DNA from: Paenibacillus terrigena DSM 21567
GTDB lineage: Bacteria; Bacillota; Bacilli; Paenibacillales; Paenibacillaceae
Direction of reading: 5' to 3'
Length of the DNA: 64,000 nucleotides
NCBI RefSeq assembly: GCF_000374845.1
Contig: NZ_KB895425.1
Span: 24,640 to 88,639 of the forward strand
Shown here: positions 54,807 to 64,000 of the stretch, in pieces
Layout of the letters: every line of letters starts with the position of its first letter
Numbering within the stretch: the stretch's first letter is position 1
Position numbers and translations under genes: made by a program
Notes under the pieces: model-generated
Database searches by the model: none
The model's input: only the letters and a program-made list of their open reading frames with translations
What the model was told of the DNA's origin: nothing

Positions 54807-56519
54807 TCAGAATAAAAAATACCGCTGCGCCATCGGCACCACGTCGACAGGCTCGCAAGTGATCAATTCTCCATTTACCTTCACCTCGAACGTCTGAGGA
54901 TCTACCTCAATTTCGGGTGTTTCTGCGTTATGTTTCATATCTTGTTTCTTCAGATTGCGAATGCCTCGAACCGGAAGAATTTGCTTCTGCAGCCCCAATT
55001 GTTTATGCACGCCCAGATCAAATGCCGCTTGGGATACAAATGTAATCGAAGTACTCTGCAGTGCTTTACCGAACGAACCGAACATGGAACGAAACAGTAT
55101 AGGCTGCGGTGTCGGGATCGCTGCATTCGCATCCCCCATCAGCGAATGAGCCACCATACCGCTCTTAATAATCATTTCGGGCTTCACGCCAAAGAAAGCC
55201 GGGTGCCATGTAACGAGATCCGCCACCTTCCCCACTTCAACGGAACCCACATATTCAGAAATTCCATGTGCAATAGCAGGGTTGATCGTATATTTAGCAA
55301 TGTATCGCTTGACGCGGTTATTATCGCCAACCCCTTCGTCGCCTGTCAGCTTGCCGCGCTGCTTCTTCATCTTATCTGCCGTCTGCCACGTACGGGTAAT
55401 GACTTCACCAATCCGACCCATCGCTTGCGAATCCGAGCTCATGATGCTGATGACACCAAGATCATGTAGGATATCTTCTGCCGCGATCGTCTCACGACGA
55501 ATCCGCGAGTCGGCAAATGCAATATCTTCAGGCACCTTAGGGCTCAGATGATGACATACCATTAACATATCTAGATGCTCATCAATCGTATTCACAGTGA
55601 ATGGCTTCGTCGGATTCGTGGAAGCAGGCAAGACATTCGGGTAGCCGGCCATCTTAATAATGTCTGGCGCATGCCCTCCACCCGCTCCTTCCGTATGGTA
55701 CGTGTGAATGACGCGGCCATTAATTGCTCCAATCGTATCTTCAACAAATCCGAACTCGTTCAAGGTATCCGTGTGAATCGCGACCTGTACATCATACTCA
55801 TCGGCAACACGCAGCGAATGGTCAATCACTGAAGCAGTAGCCCCCCAGTCTTCGTGGATTTTCAATCCGATGGCCCCGGCACGAACCTGCTCCGCTAGCG
55901 GTTCTATTGCCGATCCATTCCCTTTGCCCAGGAAACCGAAATTAATCGGCAGCCCTTCCGCTGCTTCCAACATGCGATGTATGTTCCAGGCGCCTGGCGT
56001 ACATGTGGTGGCTTTCGATCCTTCCGCCGGACCTGTACCTCCTCCGATCATCGTCGTGAGACCGGCAGAGATGGCTGTATCCACTTGATAGGGATTAATC
56101 ACATGAACATGACTGTCAATGCCTCCCGCAGTCACAATAAGCCCTTCAGCAGAGATCACTTCGGTTCCCGCACCGATAATCAGGTCGACACCATCCATCA
56201 GAAGTGGATTACCACTCTTCCCGATACCGGAAATTTTACCGTCAACAATGCCAATATCCGCTTTATAGATACCGGTATAATCTACAATAACCGCATTCGT
56301 AATCACGACGTCCAGCGCTCCATCTGCACGGGTTGCCAGTGGATGCTGCCCCATGCCGTCACGAATCGATTTTCCGCCGCCGAACTTGCATTCATCGCCA
56401 TATCGCGTATAGTCCTTCTCAATTTGAATGAATAATTCGCTATCTGCCAGCCGAATGGCATCGCCTGTTGTCGGTCCGAATAAATCCGCATATTGTTGTC
56501 TTGTTAAGCGCAAGCTCAT
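54807..56519 (-). CDS. ureC: Urease alpha subunit
   Basis: The 570-residue catalytic subunit carries the metal ligands in [10 protein letters not shown], the carbamylated lysine in GLKIHEDWG, further histidines in [10 protein letters not shown] and [18 protein letters not shown], the flap [20 protein letters not shown] and the aspartate in SSDSQAMGR. It hydrolyses urea to ammonia and carbamate with two Ni2+ ions. The segment after HxH reads INPYQ where most ureases have ICPQQ. Its ATG overlaps the ureB stop (ATGA). Confidence 0.96.
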   Translation of the reverse strand: MSLRLTRQQYADLFGPTTGDAIRLADSELFIQIEKDYTRYGDECKFGGGKSIRDGMGQHPLATRADGALDVVITNAVIVDYTGIYKADIGIVDGKISGIGKSGNPLLMDGVDLIIGAGTEVISAEGLIVTAGGIDSHVHVINPYQVDTAISAGLTTMIGGGTGPAEGSKATTCTPGAWNIHRMLEAAEGLPINFGFLGKGNGSAIEPLAEQVRAGAIGLKIHEDWGATASVIDHSLRVADEYDVQVAIHTDTLNEFGFVEDTIGAINGRVIHTYHTEGAGGGHAPDIIKMAGYPNVLPASTNPTKPFTVNTIDEHLDMLMVCHHLSPKVPEDIAFADSRIRRETIAAEDILHDLGVISIMSSDSQAMGRIGEVITRTWQTADKMKKQRGKLTGDEGVGDNNRVKRYIAKYTINPAIAHGISEYVGSVEVGKVADLVTWHPAFFGVKPEMIIKSGMVAHSLMGDANAAIPTPQPILFRSMFGSFGKALQSTSITFVSQAAFDLGVHKQLGLQKQILPVRGIRNLKKQDMKHNAETPEIEVDPQTFEVKVNGELITCEPVDVVPMAQRYFLF

Positions 56520-56839
56520 CTCGATCCCTCCTTATCCAAAGGTCCTTCGGTCTTATTATTCAGTCCGTATACCTTACGCTCACCTGAGAAAGCCACTAAC
56601 TCTACTTCCTTGCCATCTCCAGGTTCAAAGCGAACTGCCGCCCCGGACGGGATGTTCAGATGCAATCCAAAAGCTTGATTTCGATCAAATTGCAAAGCAC
56701 GGTTCACTTCATAAAAATGATAGTGTGATCCGACCTGAATCGGTCGATCCCCTGTATTTAATACATGGATCACATGCGTTTCCTTGCCTTCGTTACACAC
56801 AATATCGCCCTCGCCAAGAATATACTCCCCTGGTCTCAT
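56516..56839 (-). CDS. ureB: Urease beta subunit
   Basis: The 107-residue protein begins [13 protein letters not shown] and includes [18 protein letters not shown], the UreB hallmark. It packs against the alpha subunit in the (ABC)3 trimer. It overlaps ureC by 4 bp and follows ureA by 32 bp. Confidence 0.95.
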   Translation of the reverse strand: MRPGEYILGEGDIVCNEGKETHVIHVLNTGDRPIQVGSHYHFYEVNRALQFDRNQAFGLHLNIPSGAAVRFEPGDGKEVELVAFSGERKVYGLNNKTEGPLDKEGSR

Positions 56840-56871
56840 CGCTTGTCTCCTTTCTGGTCTAAGTTAAATAC

Positions 56872-57174
56872 CTAACTAACAGGGTCGTGAACGGTGACTA
56901 GCTTCGTACCGTCAGGAAATGTTGCCTCGACCTGAATATCGTTAATCATGTCGGGAACCCCCTCCATCACATCATCACTGGACAGTATTTCTCGGCCTTG
57001 TTTCATTAAATCTGCCACAGTCTTCCCGTCACGTGCACCTTCCAGAATTTCATATGTAATCAAGGCCACGGCTTCTGGATAATTCAGCTTCAGTCCGCGG
57101 TCCTTCCGTCGTCTCGCAAGATCGGCGGCCACGACAATCATTAACTTCTCCTGTTCTCTAGCAGAGAGTTTCAT
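56872..57174 (-). CDS. ureA: Urease gamma subunit
   Basis: The 100-residue protein has [40 protein letters not shown] and the closing [15 protein letters not shown], a standard UreA. AAAGGAG lies 10 nt before the ATG. It is separated from the urea transporter gene by 48 bp. Confidence 0.95.
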   Translation of the reverse strand: MKLSAREQEKLMIVVAADLARRRKDRGLKLNYPEAVALITYEILEGARDGKTVADLMKQGREILSSDDVMEGVPDMINDIQVEATFPDGTKLVTVHDPVS

Positions 57175-57222
57175 TCCGTCTGTTTCTCCTTTACATCGTT
57201 CTTTAAGTTGTTATTTTTGCCT

Positions 57223-58158
57223 TTATAGCTTGGGAAGAATCTTTCTTGCCGCGATAAACACCCATGTCACGAGAACGAATGGCATCGTTAGGACAGGGAC
57301 CCCATACGGGGAGAGCCAAGTCCCCAATCCTGCTGTGATCGGCACCGTGACCATGGCGGCGATGATCGCCATCAACCATGCGATATTCTTCTTGGAATGG
57401 AATACTATCGCGATTGCAAGTGTCGTCAGGACAGCATTAAACCCATAGAGACCAGGATTCAACATCTTCACTTCTGCACCTAAGCCATAAGCCGTGATCC
57501 ATGCAACAATCGTTCCCAAAACCGCGCATAGCCCCATTTTCCAACTTGCCCAGAATACGGCGATGAGAATAAGGATGCCCGACCACGGACGATCTTGAAA
57601 ATACACTTGTCCAATGCCATTCATCATCCCGCTGATCCAATCGATTGTACCTTCTGTACTAAATTTCCAGTGGGTTAGATCCTGCGGCACTAGCTCTGGA
57701 CTTAAGGTCACTCCCCCTAACAGGAATGTTGAGAGCAAAAAGAACCACGTTAAGAGGATATAAGGAAGCGTGAGCACGGGGAGCTCGGAATTTCTCATAA
57801 CATGCATAACAGCAGCCGTAACCAGCGCAGTAATAGCTGCTCCGGCCAGAGCAATAGCCCATTTGGTTGTCCCAGTGAGAAACAACGATAGGGCTAACCC
57901 CGTTAATGCCGAGTTATATCCGAACAAGCCTTGATCGGCCGCAGTTCTGTCTTTCCCGCCTGCAAGACCAATCCACGTTCCAATCATGGTTGAGAGTAAG
58001 GTGGTGATCCCTAACCAAATATTGTTGATCGCGATCGCCACAAGAATGATGAGTCCTGATATTGCATTTTCGATCAAGATGACTTGAGAGACCCCTTTTA
58101 GCGAAGCAGCTAGGAATGAACGAACTGTCGCTTCGGTTTTGCGTCTACTGGCGTGAAT
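57223..58158 (-). CDS. Urea transporter (UT family), non-ATG start
   Basis: The protein has about ten membrane segments and twin repeats with AADQGLFGYNSALTGLALSL and MLNPGLYGFNAVLTTLAIAI, the signature of UT-type urea channels. The first computed start is TTG 58077, but the frame continues upstream with family-conserved VRSFLAASLKGVSQVILIEN. No ATG, GTG or TTG occurs before a TGA at about 58170. The best candidate is ATT 58158, 5 nt after AGGGG, giving 311 residues. An out-of-frame ATG at 58170 suggests a frameshift as the alternative. It feeds urea to the downstream urease. Confidence 0.8.
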   Translation of the reverse strand: MHASRRKTEATVRSFLAASLKGVSQVILIENAISGLIILVAIAINNIWLGITTLLSTMIGTWIGLAGGKDRTAADQGLFGYNSALTGLALSLFLTGTTKWAIALAGAAITALVTAAVMHVMRNSELPVLTLPYILLTWFFLLSTFLLGGVTLSPELVPQDLTHWKFSTEGTIDWISGMMNGIGQVYFQDRPWSGILILIAVFWASWKMGLCAVLGTIVAWITAYGLGAEVKMLNPGLYGFNAVLTTLAIAIVFHSKKNIAWLMAIIAAMVTVPITAGLGTWLSPYGVPVLTMPFVLVTWVFIAARKILPKL

Positions 58159-58186
58159 ACAGACCCCTCATTTCAATCGCACAGAT

Positions 58187-58650
58187 TTGAAAATATTGTA
58201 CCCATTGTTATTGTTTTCCATGCACTGTCTAAGCAACATCTCAGATAAAACCGGAATGTGGAAAATTTTCGTGCCAGCCATTATCGCAGCTGTTTTGTTT
58301 ATGAAAGCCGCAGTCGCTTGGGCGGAGAAGAGCGTGAACAAAAAATATAAAGTGTTGATAGCCTCCACCTTGATTTCTGCCTTAAGTATTCTTTTTTATT
58401 TTAACAAGGCATCTTTCCTCTCTCTTCTTGCCGGTACGACTTTATTTATGTGTGCTTACAGGTGGCGGCGAATGTGAACAACATCGTGAAGGACAGCTAC
58501 CGGGGTACTGCGAACGGGATTTTCATTTCCTTTCAATTCATCGGTAACTTCATTGGTGCGGTGATAACCGGATTTATGTGGGGAATTTCTGAGAATCTCA
58601 CTTGGATGATGATGATCGTCATTGGAATAATGGGTATTGGCTTGATTTAA
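58187..58650 (+). pseudogene. MFS transporter remnant, frameshifted
   Basis: The first frame encodes WKIFVPAIIAAVLFMKAAVA, then a hydrophobic LIASTLISALSILFYF and LLAGTTLFMCAYR. The next frame continues LQVAANVNNIVKDSYRGTAN, GIFISFQFIGNFIGAVITGF and MMMIVIGIMGIGLI. Joined, they form the C-terminal six-helix half of an MFS transporter with one frameshift near 58465. The N-terminal half is missing. Confidence 0.65.
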
Positions 58651-58664
58651 GCCACTTCTCGAAT

Positions 58665-58713
58665 AAAAACAGTCGCAGAGTACCGGCGGTTATGCCGGTG
58701 TCCTGCGACTGTT
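58665..58713 (-). terminator. Long intrinsic terminator after the DinB gene
   Basis: AACAGTCGCAG/CTGCGACTGTT outer arms and ACCGGC/GCCGGT inner arms form a long stem. T5 followed by ATT lies on the minus strand, so it terminates the DinB gene. Confidence 0.85.
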
Positions 58714-58741
58714 TGGTGTGTATCGTATCGAGAAACTTAGT

Positions 58742-59239
58742 TCATTGGGCTTGCTCGTCGGCCGAGGGACCGTACATGCTCGGCACCGGAATATCGAGAA
58801 GCCGCAAGTATACCCCGAGCTGCGCCCGGTGGTGGACCATGTGGCTTAATCCGAAGGTGCGGAGCGCGATCGCCCGCGGCTGGCGGAGAATGATATGGTC
58901 GCCATGGCGCAGCGTCCATTCCTCGCCGAGCGTTTTCTCGTCGCATTCGGCGAGTAACTTTTCAAACTTGCCGACGTTCGCGTCGAACTCCTCTAGAACG
59001 TCAGCGCGTTTTTCCAAAGCCTCCCGCCGCTGCGGTACGGTCGAAAGATCGAACTCCGAGTACTGAAAAATCGCGATTTGCCAGTTCAGCAGGTTGATCA
59101 GGTGCGTGACCAGCCCGCCGAGACTCATCGATTTCTCGTGCGGCTTCCACGACATATGCTCCTCAGGCAAGCGTTCCAGAATGCGGCGCGTAGTGGCCAG
59201 TTCATGCATTGCGTCGCCGACGATCAGTTGTTTGACCAT
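58742..59239 (-). CDS. DinB-family protein
   Basis: The 165-residue protein has the four-helix DinB/YfiT pattern, with metal-binding histidines in GGLVTHLINLLNW and LSHMVHHRAQLGVYLRLL. Members include thiol-dependent transferases and damage-induced proteins; the role here is open. ATG 59239 follows GAGAGGAG by 8 nt and replaces the longer computed frame from 59269. Confidence 0.85.
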   Translation of the reverse strand: MVKQLIVGDAMHELATTRRILERLPEEHMSWKPHEKSMSLGGLVTHLINLLNWQIAIFQYSEFDLSTVPQRREALEKRADVLEEFDANVGKFEKLLAECDEKTLGEEWTLRHGDHIILRQPRAIALRTFGLSHMVHHRAQLGVYLRLLDIPVPSMYGPSADEQAQ

Positions 59240-59371
59240 AAATTCATCTCCTCTCATATGGTTTAGCATACTATAAATTCCAGTCTATTGGATAGCTCTC
59301 TTAACCGATCTTGATTACCGATGGTTAAGTTAGATGCTACTACCCGATGATACGCCTATATTTTTGCCGTC

Positions 59372-60133
59372 TTATTCCTCCACAATTGCGACCGGACGGG
59401 CCCAGCCAGCACTCGCCATTTCTACTTTGATCGGGAAGCAGCAGACTTTGAAGCCATGCGGCTTCGGAATTTTCTCCAAATTGGCCAGCTTTTCGATCTG
59501 GCAATATTCCCGGTCCTTGCCGACATAATGCGCTGCCCACAGAACGCCATCTCTCGGCTGCTTTTTATACGCTTCGGCCTGTAGGTTGAGCGGAATATCC
59601 CAGCCCCAGCCGTCAGTACCAACTACCTTGACGCCTTGGTCCAGAAGCCACAGCGTAGCATCGGCTGATACCCCGGCATGAAGGAACGCATAATGTTCGT
59701 GGTACAGCCGTTTGTCCGCATCGCTCCGGATGAGAACGATATCGAGCGGTTTCAGCGTATACTCGATCCGTTTCAGCTCGGCGATCAGGTCAATCGTCGT
59801 AATCTCGTACCCCGGCGGCTTCGCGCTGAAATCGAGCAACACGCCATCGGAATAAAACCATTCGAGCGGCAGTTCGTCAATCGTTCTTGCCTGTTTGCCT
59901 TCCGAAGTAGGCCAGTAATGCCACGGTGCGTCGATATGAGTACCTGCATGCGTATTCAGCGTCACCGTTTCCGTCGCCCATGCCTTACCTTCCGGAAAAT
60001 CCTCCTGCTTGAGGCCAAGTGCCGTCGCCGCTTGCAGCGCCCCGTCTTCATGGGTCGCATACTCGATCTTTGCCGGCAGCGGCTCGCGGATGCGCGGACT
60101 AATCGGCACGCTCAAGTCAATAAGCTTCATCAT
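59372..60133 (-). CDS. Cyclase-family hydrolase (kynurenine formamidase-like)
   Basis: The 254-residue protein has the zinc-binding HxGTHxDxPxH motif (NTHAGTHIDAPWHY) and GTDGWGWDIPLN near the catalytic region. Family members include arylformamidases and isatin hydrolases. The substrate is uncertain. GGGAAGGGG precedes ATG 60133. The stretch KVCCFPIKVEMASAGWARPV at the C-terminus is typical of the group. Confidence 0.85.
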   Translation of the reverse strand: MMKLIDLSVPISPRIREPLPAKIEYATHEDGALQAATALGLKQEDFPEGKAWATETVTLNTHAGTHIDAPWHYWPTSEGKQARTIDELPLEWFYSDGVLLDFSAKPPGYEITTIDLIAELKRIEYTLKPLDIVLIRSDADKRLYHEHYAFLHAGVSADATLWLLDQGVKVVGTDGWGWDIPLNLQAEAYKKQPRDGVLWAAHYVGKDREYCQIEKLANLEKIPKPHGFKVCCFPIKVEMASAGWARPVAIVEE

Positions 60134-60177
60134 GTATTCCCCTTCCCTTGTCTCCCGCTTCCTAGCGAGCAATAGTA

Positions 60178-60203
60178 ACGGGGAGAACATTGGCTCTCCC
60201 CGT
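60178..60203. terminator. Perfect hairpin between GH20 and cyclase genes
   Basis: ACGGGGAGA and TCTCCCCGT form a 9-bp stem with an 8-nt loop. On the minus strand it follows the GH20 gene by about 80 bp, but its T-run is poor. Confidence 0.6.
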
Positions 60204-60280
60204 TTCATTACCGATCAATCCAACATATCGTAACAATCATTATGCAATCTGACCTTCGGTTCAACACTGTGTAGTGTGTA

Positions 60281-63280
60281 TTATTGCAGGATCGCTTTAG
60301 CTACGATGGTAAGGTCTATTAATTCCACTTTACCGTCGTGATTCACATCCGCTTTCTCATTCCACCTTGCTTGACCTTGCTCCGTACCATAGGCACTTGC
60401 AATGATAGCCAAGTCTCCGATCGAAACCTTCCCATCTCCATTTACATCTGCGGATATTTTCTTGCTTTCAAACACACGAACGGCCTCATCCAATGCGGAT
60501 TTTGCACTATCTACCTGCTGCTGAGTAGCATTCGGATCGTTCGCTATCGCTTGGGCCGCATCAAGGGAAGTACGCAATTGCGCTTTGGAGCCAATCGCAT
60601 ACAGTTTGTCCTCATTTCCTTCCACTGCAGCATTATACTTGGCAAGCGTGCTTGCGATCAGAGCATTCAGCGATGATTTATCTACTGCTGGGATACTTAA
60701 TTGGATCTGGCGCGAGGCACCGTTTATCTGTAGTTCATCTCCCTGTCCGTTAGCAATCACAACATTGCCTACAGACACTGACGTATTCGTAGCCTGGGTT
60801 ACCGGCTTAACCTTAAATTTGAATTTTACCAAATCGCCTTTAGGAAGCACGCCTTGATTTACTCCTACACTGGCAGCGACAATTCGAACTTTACCAGACA
60901 CGGCCTCCTTTTGATCGATGATTTGAAATCCGTCTCTAACCGATTGGGCAGATTCGAAAATCAAATTTACCGGATCATAATTAAGCGTCAAATCTTGGCC
61001 ATACACTTGCTGGAATACACTCGAGGTAACGTCGCTTAATCCCATGGTCAGATCGAAGGATTGGCCGGAATTCGCCGTCTGAGGACCCGTTAATACGGCA
61101 TTCGGATCTCTAGTCGCTTTGGCCAAGTCAACAATCTCGCTTGCGCTGAGCGCCCTGTTGAATATGTTCAACTCATCAAGGCTGCCTTTGAAATAAGAAG
61201 TTCTAGAACCTCCAGATACTTCTGCACCTACTAACGCCATTGGACCATTCACTTTAGCGTTGATTGTTTCTTTTAGCACACCATTTACATAAAGAGCAGT
61301 TGCGGTGCTGGTACCTACAAAAGTCAGATGAGTCCATTGGTTGGAAGGGATACTATAGTTGTAAATATGATCTTTAGAACCGTAGACGGTAATCCCAACT
61401 TTACCTGTTTTATTATATTGGTTGATTTTTATGGCTGAAGTCGCGCCGCTTAGAAGTGCCTCATTTCCCGTCGTATTCGGCTGACCGTAGACCCACACGC
61501 TTGCCGTCCAGTTTCCTGTTATATCTTCGCCGCCTAAATTGATGTAACCAGAGCTTCCATCGAAGCTGATTCCATTTCCGAACTTACCCGTTGTCCACGT
61601 CGCGCCGCCTACTAACGTTCCATTTTTATAGCCGGATGTATCGACCAAGGTGGTTCCTTTTCCTTCATCCATCTTCCATTCGGAATGAATAGGGACGAAC
61701 GGAGGCTCCCATACAATCGGGTCGGCGAAATATTTGATGCCTTTATTTTGCAATCTTGAAGTGTGATCGATCAGTCTTCCTTTAAAATCATCCCAATTTC
61801 GATTGCTCTGCGCAGTCCAGCCGACTTCAGCATTCGCGATTAATCGTGGATAGAGCATGTAATCCAAATGATCTGATGTCTCAAGCGTTTCTGACCATAG
61901 AGTACTTTCAACGCCATAAATATTGGCTCCCGATATACAATCCGTTGGGTTCCAAGCATAAGCTTTGTTGGTACTGACTAATCCTCTCCAAGATAAGCCA
62001 ATTGGCGTATTACTGTAGTACTTCATGTCGAGATAAGCATTTGCCGGAGATACGATGACCTTCATCCCTTTTGCTTTCGCTGAAGTTCCAGCTGAAGCGG
62101 TGCAATGCCAGTCCTGTAGAATAGAATCACTAGTTGCTCCGCTTGAAGTATCAGAAGGGTCCCATCCAACCGCTTTCTTGCCATAATTTTTAGCAATCGT
62201 CGTCACTCTGCCAACAAAATAATCGTAATCAGACGCTGAAGTTGCGTCAGATTCGTCTCCCCCAATATGAATATAAGGTGAAGTTGATATCGCAGCAAGC
62301 TCGCGAATGACATCATCAACAAACTGATAGGTTACCTCAGAGCGAGCCATGAGCGTGCTATACCCTACAGCAATATCGGTACGCATCGACTTTTTTTGCC
62401 CATCCGGATTTAATTCTCCATAGGAAGCTAGCGCCGCATTCGTATGACCAGGCATATCGATTTCTGGAATGACTTCAATATAGCGTTCAGCAGCATAATT
62501 GACGATTTCTTTGAACTGCTCCTGCGTATAATATCCGCCAGGACCACCGCCAACCTGCCCTTTGCTTCCAATCTCTATAAGAGCAGGTCTAGATTTAATT
62601 TCAATTCGCCAACCTTGATCATCAGACAAATGCATATGCAACTTGTTGATCTTATACTGCGATGCCAGATCGATCTGACGTTTCACTTGATCCACGGTAA
62701 AAAAGTGTCTTGCCACATCCATCATGAGTCCACGATATTCGTATGCAGGCTTGTCACTGATATTGGAACTCGGGATCACCCATTGTACACCAGGAACAAC
62801 GGTGCTCTTTTCAATATCTGCCGGTAATAGTTGTAATAAGGTTTGAATCCCTCTAAAGACACCTTCCGGTTTATTAGCAGTTAGGGTAACTTGATCGGAA
62901 GTTGTGAGTAACTTATACCCCTCACTTCCTTGGTCAGCATCTCCACCTATTGTCGTTAGAACAATACTACCGGCAACAGGATTGTTTGATTTTATGACGC
63001 TGATCTGGTATCCGGTTGATTTATTCAGCTTATTCGCGAGCATTTGTCCATTTTTATATAATTCATCTGTTTCCGTTACATTGTTACCTGCTACATAGAT
63101 GGAAGTGGATTGAGTTAGAAGAAATTGGCCCGTCCCAATCGTGTAACTTACAGGCTTTGGTAATATCGAAGGCTGACTAGTTGCTGCGTTAGCCGGATCT
63201 GGAAATAAGCTCATCAGTTGCAATGATATAAGTAAGGTTAAGGCTGTAGAAACTGCTTTTTTAAACATTAATTTTTTCAA
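60281..63280 (-). CDS. Secreted GH20 beta-N-acetylhexosaminidase with LamG, cohesin, FIVAR and dockerin modules
   Basis: The 999-residue protein has a signal peptide (to about ANAA, residue 33), a GH20b domain (40-165) and the GH20 barrel (170-510) with the catalytic pair Asp342-Glu343 in HIGGDESD. A LamG-type concanavalin fold follows (about 530-700), then a cohesin-like domain (725-850), FIVAR (855-930) and a type I dockerin with two calcium loops (DVNGDGKVSIGD, DVNHDGKVELID). It removes terminal GlcNAc or GalNAc outside the cell using substrate-assisted catalysis. Its last 270 residues closely match those of the GH95-like protein. TTG 63280 follows AAGGGGTG; ATG 63268 is the alternative. 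Confidence 0.88.
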   Translation of the reverse strand: MKKLMFKKAVSTALTLLISLQLMSLFPDPANAATSQPSILPKPVSYTIGTGQFLLTQSTSIYVAGNNVTETDELYKNGQMLANKLNKSTGYQISVIKSNNPVAGSIVLTTIGGDADQGSEGYKLLTTSDQVTLTANKPEGVFRGIQTLLQLLPADIEKSTVVPGVQWVIPSSNISDKPAYEYRGLMMDVARHFFTVDQVKRQIDLASQYKINKLHMHLSDDQGWRIEIKSRPALIEIGSKGQVGGGPGGYYTQEQFKEIVNYAAERYIEVIPEIDMPGHTNAALASYGELNPDGQKKSMRTDIAVGYSTLMARSEVTYQFVDDVIRELAAISTSPYIHIGGDESDATSASDYDYFVGRVTTIAKNYGKKAVGWDPSDTSSGATSDSILQDWHCTASAGTSAKAKGMKVIVSPANAYLDMKYYSNTPIGLSWRGLVSTNKAYAWNPTDCISGANIYGVESTLWSETLETSDHLDYMLYPRLIANAEVGWTAQSNRNWDDFKGRLIDHTSRLQNKGIKYFADPIVWEPPFVPIHSEWKMDEGKGTTLVDTSGYKNGTLVGGATWTTGKFGNGISFDGSSGYINLGGEDITGNWTASVWVYGQPNTTGNEALLSGATSAIKINQYNKTGKVGITVYGSKDHIYNYSIPSNQWTHLTFVGTSTATALYVNGVLKETINAKVNGPMALVGAEVSGGSRTSYFKGSLDELNIFNRALSASEIVDLAKATRDPNAVLTGPQTANSGQSFDLTMGLSDVTSSVFQQVYGQDLTLNYDPVNLIFESAQSVRDGFQIIDQKEAVSGKVRIVAASVGVNQGVLPKGDLVKFKFKVKPVTQATNTSVSVGNVVIANGQGDELQINGASRQIQLSIPAVDKSSLNALIASTLAKYNAAVEGNEDKLYAIGSKAQLRTSLDAAQAIANDPNATQQQVDSAKSALDEAVRVFESKKISADVNGDGKVSIGDLAIIASAYGTEQGQARWNEKADVNHDGKVELIDLTIVAKAILQ

Positions 63281-63345
63281 CCTTATTTCACCCCTTCTAT
63301 GTTTTGGACGAGTAATTCGGAAGTACAGGCAACCATTTAATTTAA

Positions 63346-63359
63346 ATAAAGCGTTTACT
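63346..63359 (-). promoter_or_regulatory. Possible cre-like site upstream of GH20
   Basis: The minus strand reads AGTAAACGCTTTAT, which keeps the GNAANCGNT core of the CcpA site but departs at three outer positions. It lies about 70 bp before the GH20 start. Confidence 0.35.
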
Positions 63360-63472
63360 ACATTCTCAATTCAGAATTAATATTTTGCATTACTTATATG
63401 ACGGCTATGCCACTCACACATCTCTCCTTCCCGAGAAATTCTTACAGCTAGAGAACGTTTGAACACGCAAAA

Positions 63473-63512
63473 AGGCACAAGCCTAAAGAAGCATCTCTTT
63501 AAGCTCATGCCT
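63473..63512. repeat. Forty-nucleotide imperfect hairpin
   Basis: AGGCA/TGCCT, AGC/GCT and TAAAGA/TCTTTA arms nest around a 6-nt loop, with small internal bulges. No T-run follows on either strand. The 470 bp from 63281 to 63750 otherwise hold only the GH20 upstream region and the IS3 end. Confidence 0.45.
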
Positions 63513-63716
63513 AGCAACGCTAGTAACACGCCTGATTTTAATGGTTACTCGATATGTTTTAACGTTCCCTTCCCCTAAAATAAGGGATAGGCGAATCTTA
63601 AGCAATAGTATCGACAAAGGTTCCTACAATATTTCATTCTTTGCAGATTCATTTAATCATTCTTGCTGGTGATGCTCAAGTTCGCCATAAACATAAAAAA
63701 CCGCGATTTTGGTCTT

Positions 63717-64000
63717 ACCCCCGTCAAGTAGACAGTGAAAAAAAGTCAGATTATGCAACGGCCGTTTCCCGGTACTCAACCGGGGGACGGTTATTTAGTT
63801 TTTTCTGAAATCTGTTGTGGTTGTAAAACTCTATGTATTCTTCAATCGCTGTGTAAAGCGAGTCAGCTGTTTTGGGGCGAGTAAGATAGATCTTTTCTGT
63901 CTTCAGATGTGAAAAGAAAGACTCTATACATGCGTTATCATGACAGTTTCCACGTCTAGAATGGCTTGCTATCATCCCATACTCCTCTAATCGCTTGTTA
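63717..64000 (-). mobile_element. IS3-family element, partial at window edge
   Basis: A terminal repeat (GTCAAGTAGACAGTG) at about 63724-63738 is followed inward by the transposase stop codon. The same end, decayed, occurs at 10335-10424. The rest of the element lies beyond the window. Confidence 0.8.
63751..64000 (-). CDS. IS3-family transposase OrfB, C-terminal part
   Basis: The frame is open from the window edge. It reads NKRLEEYGMIASHSRRGNCH, then DNACIESFFSHLKTE and YIEFYNHNRFQKKLNNRPPV, ending YRETAVA. The DNACIESFFSHLKTE segment holds the final glutamate of the DDE catalytic triad of IS3/IS150 transposases. The start lies outside the window. Confidence 0.88.
   Translation of the reverse strand, partial: NKRLEEYGMIASHSRRGNCHDNACIESFFSHLKTEKIYLTRPKTADSLYTAIEEYIEFYNHNRFQKKLNNRPPVEYRETAVA

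Overview
The window reads as chromosome of a spore-forming, low-to-moderate GC Firmicute, most likely Paenibacillus or a close relative. Support is circumstantial but consistent: AGGAGG-type ribosome binding sites, a YesM/YesN-like two-component pair beside a CUT1 sugar ABC transporter, two YheC/YheD spore-coat-type ATP-grasp genes, a Bacillus-type ureABCEFGDH cluster, a Firmicute-type rifamycin phosphotransferase, and a dockerin/FIVAR-bearing glycoside hydrolase pair. No rRNA, tRNA or CRISPR array was seen.

Region A (1-13.4 kb) is an accessory array of small single-gene units, nearly all on the minus strand: DUF2441-like, three VOC proteins, an XRE regulator with pentapeptide-like repeats, NUDIX, GrpB-like, GNAT, two methyltransferases, an alpha/beta hydrolase and an isochorismatase-like hydrolase. 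Between them lies a recurring intergenic element (core CTAACGGG[A/C]CA read in gene direction, often as two direct copies around a GC-rich palindrome). Remnants of a tyrosine recombinase fused to an acetyltransferase start, a serine recombinase, IS3 transposase and a duplicated NUDIX tail show repeated recombination here. The element family reappears at 29.7-40.5 kb beside an IS110-type transposon, a ROK kinase, another VOC protein, an aminoglycoside-phosphotransferase-like gene and an SDR oxidoreductase, and I saw none beyond about 40.5 kb.

Region B (13.4-29.6 kb) is a minus-strand carbohydrate locus without the element. It runs from a BadF-type amino-sugar kinase and a serine beta-lactamase-like hydrolase, through a sensor kinase/AraC-type response regulator pair, a lipoprotein solute-binding protein and two permeases, to a GH38-like cytoplasmic hydrolase and a secreted GH95-like enzyme with cohesin, FIVAR and dockerin modules. 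The same three C-terminal modules occur in a secreted GH20 hexosaminidase at 60.3-63.3 kb, so the two enzymes may form an extracellular complex that attacks host-type or fungal glycans; imported products would be phosphorylated by the kinase.

Region C (32.3-36.9 kb) holds a translationally coupled SWIM-finger protein and SNF2 helicase. Region D (41.3-49 kb) is resistance-oriented: rifamycin phosphotransferase (rph), a divergent promoter with a short structured transcript, and a MerR-led operon (AHSA1 protein, alpha/beta hydrolase, RibD-like reductase, MFS efflux pump) behind a 19-bp-spacer promoter.

Region E (51.2-58.2 kb) is a complete urease operon: urea transporter, structural ureABC, accessory ureEFGD and nickel permease ureH, ending in a strong terminator. 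Region F (58-64 kb) holds an MFS remnant, a DinB protein, a cyclase-family hydrolase, the GH20 enzyme and the edge of an IS3-family element.
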